The position numbers and the translations under genes are program-made. A stretch of DNA of 64,000 bases, from assembly GCF_015832195.1 (NCBI RefSeq), contig NC_052020.1, forward strand, positions 61,135,888-61,199,887. Reading direction: 5' to 3'. This stretch comes from Motacilla alba alba (Eukaryota; Chordata; Aves; Passeriformes; Motacillidae). Shown in pieces: positions 32,021 to 43,976 of the stretch. The notes beneath the pieces were generated by a model, which made no database searches, was not told the DNA's origin, and was given only the letters and a program-made list of their open reading frames with translations. The stretch's first letter is position 1; every line of letters begins with the position of its first letter.

Positions 32021-33125
32021 TGGCCATTTCCTTGCTGTGTCTCTGTAGTCCATTGTCCTTAAAAAATAAGTGAAGAATCTTTCCCAGGATCACAAACTCC
32101 TTTTCCCACTCGTGAGAAGGAAACAGGAAAGGATCAGGAACACCTGGACACCAGGAAAGGTTTCCTGGCTTCTCTGACCCAGCCCACAGTGAGATCCAGG
32201 AGATCACAGAATTCCCAGTGATTTTGGAGGGTCCTGGAAGTGAGGTGTAGCTGGGCATGAAATTATTGGAATATGGGAAATTTCCCGCTCTCAGGAAAAG
32301 GGCCAGGCTGGATTCTGAGCACTCCAAACCTCCAACATCTGCTCTGAGTCCGTGCAGGGCTCCACATCTGCTTGGGTGAAGTTCTCCTCTTGTTCACTGC
32401 GAAGGGGTCAAATCGAAATTGCTGACAAAAAGTGACGGGAAAACAACCCAAATGACTCCAAGCCTCCTCTGGAGAGGGCACGGAAGGTGCCTCGAGGGGC
32501 CTCTGGCTGCTCGAAGAAGGTTAAAACCAGAAATTTGGAGTTTTGCTGCTCCATGGCCCTGTTGTCACGCATTAAACACGGACAGAACCATCAGCATCCA
32601 CAAATCTGAGCATTCCCTGTGTCCTGCATCCACCTGGGAAGCAGCCAGGGGTCCACAATTCTCGTGTCAAAGCCTAGAAATGGTGCAGAAAACGGTGCAG
32701 AACTTGATGTATTTGAGCCATTAGAAACTGGGGAGGCAGGGACATTCTGAGGCATTAAAGGAAAATTTGGGGTTGATCAGGGAGGGGGTGGGGAAAAAAC
32801 CAACTGAACCTGATGAATGCAAATAGGCCTTGCTTGAGATCCTGCACTGCATTTTATTACTTTGAAAATATAATTAATGAGGGAGGGCAGGGACTGTTTG
32901 TGAGGAGTTTGAGGACAAAAGTTGTTTCATCTCGGGTTGTTTGATCACATCCTCGTTCTTTTGGGGCCTTTGGAGTGAGGCTGGCACTTTGCTGAGTCTC
33001 AAAGAACAGTTTCAGATTTATTTGCACATTTGCTGCTCCTTTGGAGCTCTGTGGGCCGGTGATGTTCCCAAAAATCCGTCCCCAAAAATCTGCAGCAGCA
33101 TCTCCCAGGTTTTTCTGGTTAATCA

Positions 33126-33400
33126 GGGAATCCTGGAATGGTTTGGGAGGGAAGTGACTTTAAAGATGATTCCATCCACCCCTGGCATGGCAGGGACACC
33201 TCCCACTGTCCCAGGCTGCTCCAGCCCCAGTGTCCAGCCTGGCCTTGGGCACTGCCAGGGATCCAGGGGCAGCCCCAGCTGCTCTGGGAATTCCATCCCA
33301 GCCCCATCCCACCTTTCCAGCCAGGAATTCCCAATTCCTAATATCCCATTAAATTTCTTTAAGCTTATAACCATTCCCCCTTGTCTCTGCCTGTGTAAAA
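33126..33400 (-). mobile_element. CR1 LINE 3'-end fragment
   Basis: On +: GGAATCCTGGAATGGTTTGG, CCTCCCACTGTCCCAGGCTG, CTCCAGCCCCAGTGTCCAGC, GGGCAGCCCCAGCTGCTCTG, CATTCCCCCTTGTC. Confidence 0.9.
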
Positions 33401-33735
33401 ACCCCTTAACCTTTAATTTCTCTTTAATTTCTGTGTCTCGCCCCATGCAAACTTCTCAGAGCGTAGCTGATGCCACAGAGACAAAACCCATGGCATGGCT
33501 CAATTCTCTTGGCATTTTGGAACGCCCTCCTGGAAATTTCCCCCAGGAAACTGAGGTCCAGGAATCTACAGCTGAGGAAAACCCAAGCCGCTGTTTTATG
33601 GGATTGCTGGACAGAGGAAATGCTACAAAACCCCCTTTTTCCTTTACCTGGTGGGTTTGTGTCAAGCTCAGCTCAGGCGTTCCCAACGTGGTGGAAATCA
33701 GGAAGCTCTGAAGGGATTTTGGAGACGTCGTCCAG

Positions 33736-33800
33736 AGTCATGGAATGGTTTGGGTTGGAAGAACCTTTAAGACCAACCACTTCCAACCCCCTTCTGCTTG
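33736..33800 (-). mobile_element. CR1 LINE terminal fragment
   Basis: On +: GTCATGGAATGGTTTGGGTT, GGAAGAACCTTTAAGACCAA, CTTCCAACCCCCTTC. Confidence 0.88.
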
Positions 33801-34307
33801 CAAGAAACAGCTTTGACCCGAATTTTGAGGTTCTGCCCCCTTTTCTTACCTTGGAACTTGTGCTTTTCCACAAGGGAAAGTTACCCTGACTTCCCTGCTA
33901 GACTTTGTTCAGTTCTAGGCAGGAGAAACTGCTGAAAATTCAGAAATAAAAATAGTTTATTGAGGTTATGAGCAACTAATTCGGGCTGAAACGTCGCACT
34001 GGTCGTGCCCATTGAGTTCTTTTTTGGTTTTTCCCCTGCCTGAAAAGGATCTGCATAAAATATTGAGGGGTTTTTGTGTGTGTAAGCATTGTTTGTGCTG
34101 TTATTTGCACACACACATGCACAAAAAAAGCTCAGCTCGTGCCTCAGAGTTTAATTCTGTGGCAGTTTCCAACTGGTTCATCCTCGTGATTCCAACTTGG
34201 TAGTGCTGATTCCTGGGAATCAACTGAGAAATTCCCAAGGGAAGGAGAACTGCTCGATAAAGAGAAGTGCAAAAAGTTCCATCTTGATTAAAGCCGTGGA
34301 AATCCCT

Positions 34308-34372
34308 TAAATAAATACAAGTAAATGAATAATGTAAATAAATTAAATAATTAATGAATAAATAAAATCGAC
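34308..34372. repeat. imperfect (AATA)n tract
   Basis: AATAAATACAAGTAAATGAA-type sequence; a purer (AATA)n run follows at 34572-34596. Confidence 0.85.
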
Positions 34373-34710
34373 CGGTTGGGTACTTTTAAGATGTGGTTAG
34401 AACTGAGGAGCAGCATCCGAAATTACGCTTTTCCTAGAAAAATACCAAATTTTCCATTCTCTCCTTAAAAATGTGACCTTCCTCGAAGGAAGAAGCCCCT
34501 CCTACCCTGTGGGACTGAGGGTAAAGAGCTCAAATTTGGGCTTTTTCCCCCAACCTTGAAAAGACAACCCAATAAATAAATAAATAAATACATAAATGTG
34601 AATTATTTTCCGAGCTCTGGAAGTGTTGATTCCTTTCCAGGCGGTCAGAGTGCTCCTTCAGCGTGGAATTTGCAAGTCCTTGTTCAAGGAGCTCCTGAAT
34701 TGCCAAAATT

Positions 34711-34790
34711 GAATTGGAATTAGCAAAGCTGAGTTGGAATTAGCAAAGCTGAGTTGGAATTAGCAAAACTGAGTTGGAATTAGCAAAACT
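34711..34790 (+). repeat. 20-bp minisatellite, four copies
   Basis: Four exact 20-bp periods: GAATTGGAATTAGCAAAGCT then GAGTTGGAATTAGCAAARCT three times. Confidence 0.95.
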
Positions 34791-34873
34791 GAATCCAAAC
34801 TCACATTTTCACCACTTGTGGATGGAGCAAACAGGTTTTTTAGTATGTCCAAAGTATGGAATCTCTAGAACCT

Positions 34874-35025
34874 TCCAGGGCCTGAAGGGGCTCCAGGAGA
34901 GCTGCAGAGGGACTGGGGACAAGGCCTGCAGGGACAGGAGCCAGGGAATGGCTGCCAGTGCCAGAGGGCAGGGATGGATGGGAGACTGGGAATTGGGAAT
35001 TCCTGGCTGGGCTGGAGAATGCTTC
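34874..35025 (+). mobile_element. CR1 LINE internal tail fragment
   Basis: CCAGGGCCTGAAGGGGCTCC, GGAGAGCTGCAGAGGGACTG, CCAGAGGGCAGGGATGGATG, GGAATTCCTGGCTGGGCTGG. It lacks the CR1 3' terminus, so this copy is cut at both ends, unlike the usual 5' truncation. Confidence 0.88.
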
Positions 35026-35351
35026 AGGATCAGGCATTTAACCTTTCAAGGACAGAGATTTTTTGATGAACTGACTATAAAACGCTCCTGACACAGCCCC
35101 AAAATCCCTTTTTTTTCCCTATAGAGATGTGCCAAAGGATGTTTATGGGTTCATCCAAGTGGTTTTTTTCCACCTGGATGGTCCCAAACCAAAAATATTG
35201 CTTAGAAATTGTACAAAACCCCAGGCCGGGTACTAAAGATAAATATTGGGGAGTTGCGTGTCCACATCGTTTTATTTCGTGTCCTACAACAACACCAGCG
35301 GAGCCAAATTTCTACTCTATTCTATAAAATTACTCTTTTTTTGTGTTTCAG

Positions 35352-35681
35352 CCTTAAAAAAAGGACGCTTTTGGATCACCCCCGACCCGTACCACAAGGA
35401 CGACAACATCCAGATCGGGCGGGAGGTGAAGATCTCGTGCCAGGTGGAAGCCATCCCCTCGGAGGAGCTCACCTTCAGCTGGTTCAAGAACGGGCGGCCC
35501 CTGCGCAGCTCGGAGAGGATGGTGATCACCCAGACCGACCCCGACGTGTCCCCCGGCACCACCAACCTGGACATCATCGACCTCAAGTTCACGGATTTCG
35601 GGACCTACACCTGCGTGGCGTCCCTCAAGGGAGGCGGCATCTCGGACATCAGCATCGACGTCAACATCTCCAGCAGCACGG
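35352..35681 (+). CDS. MDGA2: MDGA2 exon, Ig domain 4
   Basis: A 330-nt exon, phase 1 at both ends (acceptor GTGTTTCAG, donor GTGAGG). With its split codons it reads ALKKGRFWITPDPYHKDDN... to ...IDVNISSST. The Ig core is complete: cysteine in VKISCQVE, tryptophan in FSWFKNG, cysteine in DFGTYTC. NIS near the end is a potential glycosylation sequon. This is the exon that most clearly separates MDGA2 from MDGA1. GC content at third positions is very high. The same frame stays open about 100 nt upstream and 160 nt downstream in the introns, which I read as chance because both splice sites are strong and conserved in position. Confidence 0.97.
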
Positions 35682-35818
35682 GTGAGGAGGAGCTCGCCGG
35701 GATGAGGGGCTGGGTTGGTGGGGAGGAAGGCACCCCATGGTGGAGGAGGCGGTGGGTGGGGCTCCCAGCACGTTCCAGGGAGCTGGAGAGGGAATGTTCA
35801 TTGGGAGGTGGTGGCGGG

Positions 35819-36056
35819 AAACAGGGAAGGGGTTCGCACTGAAAGAGGGGAATATTAGGTGGGATGTTGGGAATTGGGAATTCCTGGCTGGGCTGGAATT
35901 GCCAGAGCAGCTGTGGCTGTCCCTGGATCCCTGCCAGTGCCCGAGGCCAGGTTGGACACTGGGGCTGGAGCAGCCCGGGACAGTGGGAGGTGTCCCTGCC
36001 ATGGCAGGGGTTGGAATGAGATCAGTTTTAATCCCAAACCTCTCTGGGATTCCCTG
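35819..36056 (+). mobile_element. CR1 LINE 3'-end fragment
   Basis: GAGGGGAATATTAGGTGGGA, GGAATTCCTGGCTGGGCTGG, GGATCCCTGCCAGTGCCCGA, ACACTGGGGCTGGAGCAGCC, GTGTCCCTGCCATGGCAGGG. It lies about 140 bp after the Ig4 donor. Confidence 0.9.
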
Positions 36057-36131
36057 AGCCTCAACCAGGGGCTGAGTTGCTTCGATCAAACAACAGAAAC
36101 CTAAGGAAGTTCACTGTTGGATCATTTTTGG

Positions 36132-36548
36132 TCATGGAGGTGCTCTGGGGCTGGAGCTGCTCTGGAGCCAGGCAGGGAGAGCTGGGAATGTTCCCCTGGA
36201 GAGGAGAAGGCTCCAGGCAGAGCTCAGAGCCCCTGGCAGGGCCTGAAGGGGCTCCAGGAGAGCTGCAGAGGGACTGGGGACAAGGCATGGAGGGACAGGA
36301 GCCAGGGAATGGCTCCCAGTGCCAGAGGGCAGGGATGGGTGGGAGATTGGGAACTGGGAATTCCTGGCTGGGCTGGAATTGCCAGATTTGCTGTGGCTGC
36401 CCCTGGATCCCTGGCAGTGCCCAAGGCCAGGCTGGACACTGGGGCTGGAGCAGCCTGGGACCGTGGGAGGTGTCCCTGCCATGGCAGGGGTGGGATGGGA
36501 TGGGATTTAGTGTCTCTTACACCCAAAACCATTCCACAATTCCATGAT
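36132..36548 (+). mobile_element. CR1 LINE 3'-end fragment
   Basis: GGGCTGGAGCTGCTCTGGAG, GAGGAGAAGGCTCCAGGCAG, CCAGAGGGCAGGGATGGGTG, ACACTGGGGCTGGAGCAGCC, GTGTCCCTGCCATGGCAGGG, ACCATTCCACAATTCCATGA. It is a clean copy. Confidence 0.93.
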
Positions 36549-38102
36549 TTTACTCTCAGGAAAAGAACTGGGAGGATTCTTAGAGGAGAAGAGCCAACTT
36601 TGGAATGATGGATAAGCATTCCATGCAGACTTTGTCCCCTGCCTGCCCAGGTGGAGCAAACAGTGTTGTGTCATGCATCCAATAACTACTGAATTCCCTG
36701 GGCTTCCTTGGGAATCCTTGGGAAAACTGATGAGATTTCCTGGAGATATCCATTAGTTGGCCATTCCTATCAGCTCACCACAATCCCTGCAGGAAATGAT
36801 GAATTCTGTCACCCCTTACACTTCCTGTCCTGGAACACTCCAGAAAATCAGGAAAGGGGGAAGAAAAGGTGGAATTTGGGCTCAGCCTTTTGCAGCATCC
36901 TAAAAGGAATTCTGCTCTTGGAATGACTTCATTACCCAGCCAAGTGGAAGCTGAAATAGTTGCAGTGCTTTGAAGGTCATTACTGATTCATCAAGATTCA
37001 TTACTGCTCTGCTAATTAGGAACAGAAGGCCCAGGCACAAACACATTTCCCAAATGCCACGACTTGCAGGGGTTTATTAACATCCCTCTGGATGTCTGGG
37101 ATGGGGGGGAATTTCCTCTTCCTGATGTTTGTGTGGCTCCTCCCGGAGTGGGGCAGCAGGGCCTGCATCAAATCCCAAGGAAGGAGGAAATCCATGAATT
37201 CTCCAGGAGGTTGGGAGGGGACGTGTGGCTCTGGAATTGCCCTTGTTTAGCAGGAATATTTTTTTTTCCCTTGACATTTTCAGCAGGAAAACCACGGATT
37301 TATGTCCTGAGTATCTTACATAAATGGACCTGAAGTAATCCCCTCGCTGCTCCCCCCATATCCCAATAAAATAGGTCAGTGGAGAGTGGGAATCGACACT
37401 CAAACGTGGAATATCTGCCCTAGAAAAGCCCTGTCATCCATAAAACCCACCCTGGGCAAATGTTACCGAGAGCCAGGCTGGGTTTTTCGGGATATGTGGG
37501 ATCATGTCATGGAAACCTGGAGGCAGAAGATGCTAAAAAAGCAACAAGATGTTAAAAAAGCAGCAAAAACCTCAATAAAGTGGGTTTGTGGTAAGGAAAA
37601 AAAAAAAAGGAGGCGGATTGGAGGGTGTCAGCCTGCGCAAGGGATTTTTTCTCTGTCTCAAATATTGGATTTTAGCAGGAAGAATCAGCTTTGTGATTGG
37701 GATGGTTTGCTCTGTTCAGGACACTGGTTTTATTCCCAAAAATTCATTCCTTCTGGCTCATTCCCTTTCCACCTTTTCCCTGGAGACATCACTGAGCAGG
37801 GAAAAGATTTGTTATTTTTGGGGTATTTTCTTTTATTTTCTGCTTTTGCTGCTCTGAACTGCCACGGGAAGGTCTGGAGGAAGTGCTGATCCCTCTTTTC
37901 CTAAGGGAGTTCTTCCTGTGGCCCATTCCCACCCTGTAAGGGCACAGCCAGATGTCCCACATGGAAAAAAACATCAGACAAATTCCTGCCCCTGGGATGA
38001 GCCTGAGGATGTGCTGAGCTTGTACCACCTCAGGATGGGAGCATCCCAGAGCAGGACACGGATTTTGGGTGAGCACAGGGCAGCCTGGAGGCCTCCAGAT
38101 CT

Positions 38103-38222
38103 CAGGGAATCATGGAATCATGGAATCATGGAGCTGTTTGTGTTGGAATGGATCTTTGAGTTGGAAGGGCCACCTTCCGCTATCCCAGGTTGCTCCAACA
38201 CTTCCAGGGGTAAATTTGGCTT
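38103..38222 (-). mobile_element. CR1 LINE 3'-end fragment with triplicated terminal octamer
   Basis: On + it opens with the octamer GGAATCAT in three tandem copies, then GAGCTGTTTGTGTTGG, GATCTTTGAGTTGG and CCCAGGTTGCTCCAACACTT. CR1 elements are known to end in such octamer repeats, so this marks the true 3' end. Confidence 0.88.
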
Positions 38223-39204
38223 TCCAGAAGTTCTGCTGCATCCAGGCAGAGAAAATTCTTGGAGACCTGCTCCGTGCGAGGCTCTGCAATATGAAAAGGG
38301 CTTCCCTGTCAAGCTAATCAGCTCTCCATTAAATAATGAATTAATTAAAGCTCCAGGCTGCTGTTCCAGGACCTGCAGCCTTGATCCGGTGGTGCCACAG
38401 GAGTCCTCTGGTCATCCTGTTCCTGCTTTGATGAGACATAAAAGAGACCTTGATTCCAGCCCGAAATGTTTATTGGAATCACAGCCGTGGCATAACGAGG
38501 ATGTGGGGTTTGGGAGGTAATTAGTGGCTAATTAAGATATTTGTAAACCTTAAGCACCATCCAGAGCGGTCGTTGATGGCAGAGGCCTTTGGTTATTGCA
38601 GCAAATGGATGGGTTTGGTGAGCTGTTATCCTTGGAATTTATCTTGGGAAGGAGCAGGGAGCAGAAGGGACAGAAAAACACTGGATTTAGTTACAAATCT
38701 CTGTCTTTTATAGTTCTGGTTTCGTGCGGAGTTTAACGTGCAGAGTTTTTCTTGTTGATTCCGTCTTTGCGAGCCTTTCCTGTCCTGCTCACAATCCCTT
38801 GGGGAATCTGATTTCTCTGGGATAAATCCACCCTCCACAGACTGATTCCAGCAGGATTTCTGGGAGCTGACACCCTGTGAGTGGCAGAGTCCCTTTGTGC
38901 TTCTCCAGAGGGCTCTGGAGGGACTCCTCATCCCATGGTTCTCATCATCCATGGATGCTCCTCAGCACGGCTCCTGCAAAAGCGCTGGAATTCATTTCCC
39001 TAATTTCCCGCTGGCTCTGCATGTTCTGGGTTTTAAATGTTCCTCTTTCCTCTGGCTGCAGAGCAAGGTAGTGGTTTAGGGCTTTGTGCTGTGTTCCAAG
39101 CGCTGATCTTGGAATTATTTCCCTGCCTGAGCAGAACTTTCATCCAAAAATCAGGATCATCCCAACCCTCAGGATCGGACCCTTTGTCCAAGGCCTCACT
39201 GTCA

Positions 39205-39440
39205 CTTCAGGGTGAGAGGAAATGGCTTCAGAGGTGGTTTAAATTGGATCTTAGGGAAAATTCCTTCTCAGAAACGATGGGAAAGGCTGTCCAGGGGAGT
39301 TCCCTTCCTTGGAAATGTTCAAAAAACGTGTGGATGTGGCACTTGGGGCCACGGGTTGGAGGTGACGATGGTGCTGGCTGATGGTTAGACTTGGTGATCT
39401 TGGAGGGCTTTTCCAGTCTAAAGGATTCTGTGATTCCATA
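39205..39440 (+). mobile_element. CR1 LINE 3'-end fragment
   Basis: GAGAGGAAATGGCTTCAGAG, TTTAAATTGGATCTTAGGGA, GTGTGGATGTGGCACTTGGG, ACTTGGTGATCTTGGAGGGC, CTTTTCCAGTCTAAAGGATT. Confidence 0.9.
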
Positions 39441-40466
39441 AAATCCATGGTGGATATGGTGTCCTCGTGCGCAGTTAGGAGTGGTTTGTGCCCCAGAAAA
39501 CATGGAATTTCCCCTTTGGAACTGAGACCTTGCCTGTGGGGTCACAGGAACTGGAACGATGGGAAAGCACCTGTGAAATCCAGCCAGGAATTCCTGACAG
39601 GCTGCTCCATTTCCCTTCCACACCAGGGCCTTGATGGACCCTCTTCCAAGGGTAAAGGAAATTCTCCTAAGTTTTCTTGGCTTCAGCTGCTTTTCCAATC
39701 ATTTTCCTGGATCAGCAAATCTCCCCTTGGTCTCTTCTCTTACCTCTGGGTCCCTTCCAGCAGCAGCTCCTCGGTGTTCCCCAACATTCCTCCCAAAAAG
39801 CCAGAGCAGCTGAGCAGTTCCAGCCTGTGTTTACAGACAGAAGCAGCATAATTATCCCTCAGGAATAATTATCCCTCGCTGCCCTTCCCGGGCGGAATGA
39901 TCTTGCTCAGATCCATTTTGTGCCCCGGCTCAGCCCTGTCTTAACTCCGGCATCACGTCAGGGCATGAATCATGAGCTGGGCCCAAACTGCAGCTCTCAG
40001 GCAGAGGATGATTAATCCCGGCCACTCAGCCCTTCAAATTCATAAATATTGCAGAAGTAGGACACACAAATAACTTTGTTCTCCCTTCCAGCCGGCACGG
40101 CGTGGATTCCTCAATATTCCTGAGCCAGGCTGGGTTTGAATTCCTTGGATGATGTGAATTCCAACAGCTCCTTGGGGAGATTCTCTCTGGGTGATCTCCA
40201 GTTTGGATGGTTTCATGATGTGCTGCTCAAACACTCCTTTGCTGTGCTCCATCCTAATTATTAGGATGAATCCGTGTGCAGCAGACTGGCCACATTATCC
40301 CAGGATTTTTCCCTGTCGCTGACAGGGATCGCTCCAAGGAAATGTTTTCCCGGAGGCTCCTAAGGACACAGAAGTGACAGCAGCCCCCAAAATCCCCATG
40401 GAAGAGCTCAGCAGTTGCAAGGCCACCACTTGTGGGGGCTCCTTGTCCACCTCTGATTGTCCTGGA

Positions 40467-40520
40467 ATCATGGAATTCTTTGGGAAGGGATGTTAGAGCC
40501 CGTCCAGCCTCCAAGGGCTG
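40467..40520 (-). mobile_element. CR1 LINE terminal fragment
   Basis: On +: GGAATCATGGAATTCTTTGG, GAAGGGATGTTAGAGCC. Short and diverged. Confidence 0.7.
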
Positions 40521-41091
40521 GGAGGTTTTAATGGGATCAGAGCGCCTCTGAAGGATTTCTCTGTCTGCAGCTTCTTGCCTCTGCCAACGGCTCTCTGGCA
40601 TTTAATTAATCTGTCTGATCCGTTAATTAAGCTGGAATTTGATCCGTCAGGACTTCAGAGAGCTCGAGTAGAACTAACAACACCCAGAATACACAAGGAA
40701 TAAACACACAAGGCTCAGGAATTTTGGGTTTTTTCCCTCGGAAATAGCTGTCTTGTCCTGTCCCGGCTCTCCTCTGGACCATGCTGGATCACAGATCCTC
40801 TGGAATTACAGGGGAACTGCCACGGGAGAGCAGCTGGGAGAGCTCCTGTCTGGTTTTACTCTCTCCAGCAGCAGGAATGTCTGTCTGGGGAGCAGAACAA
40901 AACACCAGAGGGCAGGAGAGCAGTGGCCTCCTGCCACCTCACCTCGTGCTGGCTCAGCAGCCCAGGGAGGCCGCGTCGTCTCAGATATTTTATTTAAAAC
41001 CAGGGTTGGACACAGATCAGCAGAACCTGCTCACCACGGGCCACTGCCCACTCACAGGGTGACAGCGTGGCTTTAGATCGGTGCTGCTGGC

Positions 41092-41475
41092 GTGTCACCC
41101 AGGCTGTTTGTTCTCCAGGTGTCACCAAAGCTTTTTGCTCTTCAAGTTTTGTTCTCCAAGTGTCAACAAAGCTTTTTGTCCTCTGAGTGTCACCAAAGCT
41201 TTTTGTTCTCCAAGTTTTGATCTCCAAGTGTCACCAAAGCTTTTTTTTTCCTTGGAGTGTCACCAAAGCCTTTTGTTCTCCAGGTGTCACCAAAGCTTTT
41301 TGTCCTCTGTCACCAAAGCCTTTTTTTCTCCAGGTGTCTCTTTTCCAAGTGTCACCAAAGCCTTTTGTTCTCCAGGTGTCACCAAAGCTTTTTGTCCTCT
41401 GTCACCAAAGCCTTTTGTTCTCCAGGTGTCACTTTCCCAAGTGTCACCAAAGCTTTTTTTCTCCCAGTGTCACCC
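41092..41475 (+). repeat. minisatellite of GTGTCACCAAAGCTTTTTG units
   Basis: About thirteen units, 22-40 bp long, alternate GTGTCACCAAAGCYTTTTGT with TTCTCCAGGT or CCTCT. Higher-order blocks are visible (GTTCTCCAGGTGTCACCAAA repeated near 41275, 41370, 41420). All three + frames are open and give SPKLFVLQV-type repeats; I reject them as genes. Confidence 0.95.
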
Positions 41476-41964
41476 TCCACTTCAGGAAACTGCTGAGAGT
41501 GTGAATTTATTTTAAAGCCCCTTGGTGCAGGAATATGGGAACATTTGTTGTTTCCAGTTAGGATCAGGAAAAAGCATGGATTTGTCCTTTTCCAGCCTGG
41601 CCAGTGGACTGCAGGATTGAGGGAACATTTCTTGTTTCCACCTAGGATTTAGGTACCTTTTCATTCTGCAAAGCAGGGGCAGAGCTGCCCTTTCCTGGGA
41701 GCAGCCTCTGGAGCTGCTGGAGCCCTCGGGAAGAGGCTGAGCCCTCCAGGGCTCTCCTGGTGCCACAGCAGCACCTGCTGGGAGACAGCAGCTGGCACAG
41801 CTGGTGACAGCCTGGCACAGCTGGTGACACCCTCCCCACCTGCCTGGCACCCCTCCCTGCCCATCCCACTGGCAGCATCTTGGCTGGCACACTCTTGGCT
41901 CATCCCTGCTCCTTTCCTGATGGATTTGAGCCCCTGGACCCACCTTTGCCCGCTCACCTTTGCA

Positions 41965-42198
41965 CAAGTGGTGGAAAGAGAGGAAACGGCCTCAAGTTGT
42001 GCCAGGAGGGGTTTAGTTGGATATCAGGGAGAATTCCTGCCTGGAAAAGGTTCTCCAACTCTAGGTAGGGGTGGAGTCCCCATCCCTGGTGGGATCTAAA
42101 ATCCCTCAGGATGTGGCACTTGCGGCAGCGGTGGCCGTGGAACAGCTGGACTCAATGATCTCAGAGGGTTTTCCAACCTGAACAATTCCATGGTTCCC
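41965..42198 (+). mobile_element. CR1 LINE 3'-end fragment
   Basis: GAGAGGAAACGGCCTCAAGT, GTTTAGTTGGATATCAGGGA, GGAGTCCCCATCCCTGGTGG, GATGTGGCACTTGCGG, CAATGATCTCAGAGGGTTTT, CCAACCTGAACAATTCCATG. Confidence 0.9.
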
Positions 42199-42528
42199 CG
42201 TTTCTAACCTTGCTCACCCAGACTCATCATTCCCTGCTCTGGGGTCTCCTGAAATCTTTGCGGGGGGAAAAAAATCCATCCAGTTTTTATTTTCTCCTCC
42301 ATCCTTTTGAGGTGGATTGCTCATGGAGACAAATCCCACGTGCCTAAGGCTGCCAGCGCCTGCTGTGTCACCCTTCCCCAAAAAAGGGGATTCATTTTTT
42401 CAGCCTGTTGCTAATTCCAGCGACATTTGCCAGTGGAACAGACAGCTCGGAGATAATTAAATACCTGTGAGGTTGTGACAACAAACAGCTGGGCTGGAAA
42501 GGGGAAACCCTGCCAAAAACCTTCCCTG

Positions 42529-43566
42529 TGCAAAGGTCTGGGGCTTTTTCTCCCCCTAATTAGAGAGTGGAGAATCCCCCTAATTAGAGAAATTAGAGGG
42601 CCTAAATTTGGGGGTGCTGGAGCCATAAATGGGATGGGGACAGAGCATTTCTTAGTGGGACCTCATTGTTTAAGTCTCTGTCCCTCGAATGTGCCCCAGA
42701 GGTGCAGCCAGGTTTTGGATTGATGGCAATGCCCCTGGAATTCTTCATTCCTGAGCAAAGATTTGGGGCTTTTTCTCCCCATAATTAGAGAGTGGAGAAT
42801 CAGGATCTAAATTTAGGGGGATCTGGAGCCATAAATGGGGTGGAGACAAAACAATTCTTGGTAGGACCTCATTGTTTTAGTCACTTTTCCACAAAAGTGA
42901 CCCAGAGGTGCAGCTGGCTTTGGATTGATGGCAATAACCCCGGAATTCTTCATTCCTGAGCAAAGATTTGGGGCTTTTTCTCCCCATAATTAGAGAGTGG
43001 AGATTCCACCTAATTAGAGAAATTAGGATCTAAATTTAGGGAGATCTGGAGTCATAAATGGGGAGGGGACAGAAATTCTTGGTGAGACCTCGTTGTTACT
43101 CAAATGTGCCCCAGAGGTGCAGCCAGGCTTTGGATTGATGGCATTGCTCCTGGAATTGTTCATCCCTGAGCAAAGATTTGGGGCTTCTTCTCCCCCTAAC
43201 TAGAGAGTGGAGAATCAGGATCTAAATTTAGGATGATCTGGAGCCATAAATGGGGTGGGGACAAAACAATTCTTGGTGAGACCTCATTGTTTAGGTCTCT
43301 GTTCCTCAAATTTGACCCAGAGGTCCAGCCAGGCTTTGGATTTATGGAATTCTTCATCTTTGAGCAAAGATTTGGGGCATTTTCTCCCCCTAATTAGAGA
43401 GTGGAGATTCCCCCTAATTAGAGGGTCTAAATTTAGGGTGTGCTGGAGCCATACATGGGGTGGGGCACAGAGAAATTCTTGGCAGGACCTCGCTATTACT
43501 CAAATGTGCCCCAGAGGTGCAGCCAGGCTTTGGATTGATGGCACTGCCCCTGGAATTCTTCATCTT
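42529..43566 (+). repeat. tandem array, five units of ~194-209 bp
   Basis: Each unit carries CAAAGATTTGGGGCTTTTTC, TCCCCCTAATTAGAGAGTGG, ATCTAAATTTAGGG, CTGGAGCCATAAATGGGGTG, GACCTCATTGTTT, TGTGCCCCAGAGGTGCAGCC, AGGCTTTGGATTGATGGCA and GAATTCTTCATTCCTGAGC. The CCCAGAGGTGCAGC anchor recurs at about 42694, 42901, 43109, 43316 and 43509. Units differ by small deletions. Confidence 0.95.
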
Positions 43567-43976
43567 AATGGATGGCCTTGTCCCTCCTGTCCCCTCTGCT
43601 GTTTCCAGGAACAACAGGAATAAATCCTGGGAACCGTAACGAGCTATCAGCTGCCTCGCAGTGACAGGCACTGCGAAATGCCACGGGAGACGAGGAGGCA
43701 GGGATTTGAGGGGATCTTTCCATCTGGGACACTGACAGAGCCTTTCTTATCAGCTGTCACCACCCTCGTGGTGGTGCTCCTTATCTCAGCGAGGTGCAGC
43801 TTGTTTTGCTGTGCTGCTATCTCCACTTTTTCGGGAAAAACTGGTGGGAAAAGAGGGGGAATTATTGCACTAGCACAGGGGATTTTTGTTGTGGATCTGC
43901 TTTTTATCCCCTCCAAAAATTAATGTGCTTCCTGTGTTTTCCCCAAGTTCCCTGACTTGTCCCAGATGGAATGGCT

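Larger units (their letters stand above)
21101..35351 (+). other. MDGA2: intron between Ig3 and Ig4 exons (phase 1)
   Basis: This is a 14,251-bp intron with donor GTAAGT and acceptor TTTTTTTGTGTTTCAG. It opens with the heptamer array, then holds CR1 copies, a 44-bp minisatellite (23058-23499) and a ~180-bp tandem array (26091-26825). Unique-looking stretches over 300 bp: about 22459-23057, 23500-24589, 25352-26090, 26906-27559, 28441-29777, 29851-30464, 31251-31884, 32021-33125, 33801-34710 and 35021-35351. I see no second gene. Confidence 0.9.

Noticed and set aside
35246..35842. Extended 198-codon frame around the Ig4 exon
   Set aside because: The frame is open by chance into both introns; the acceptor and donor at 35352 and 35681 join correctly with the neighbouring exons.
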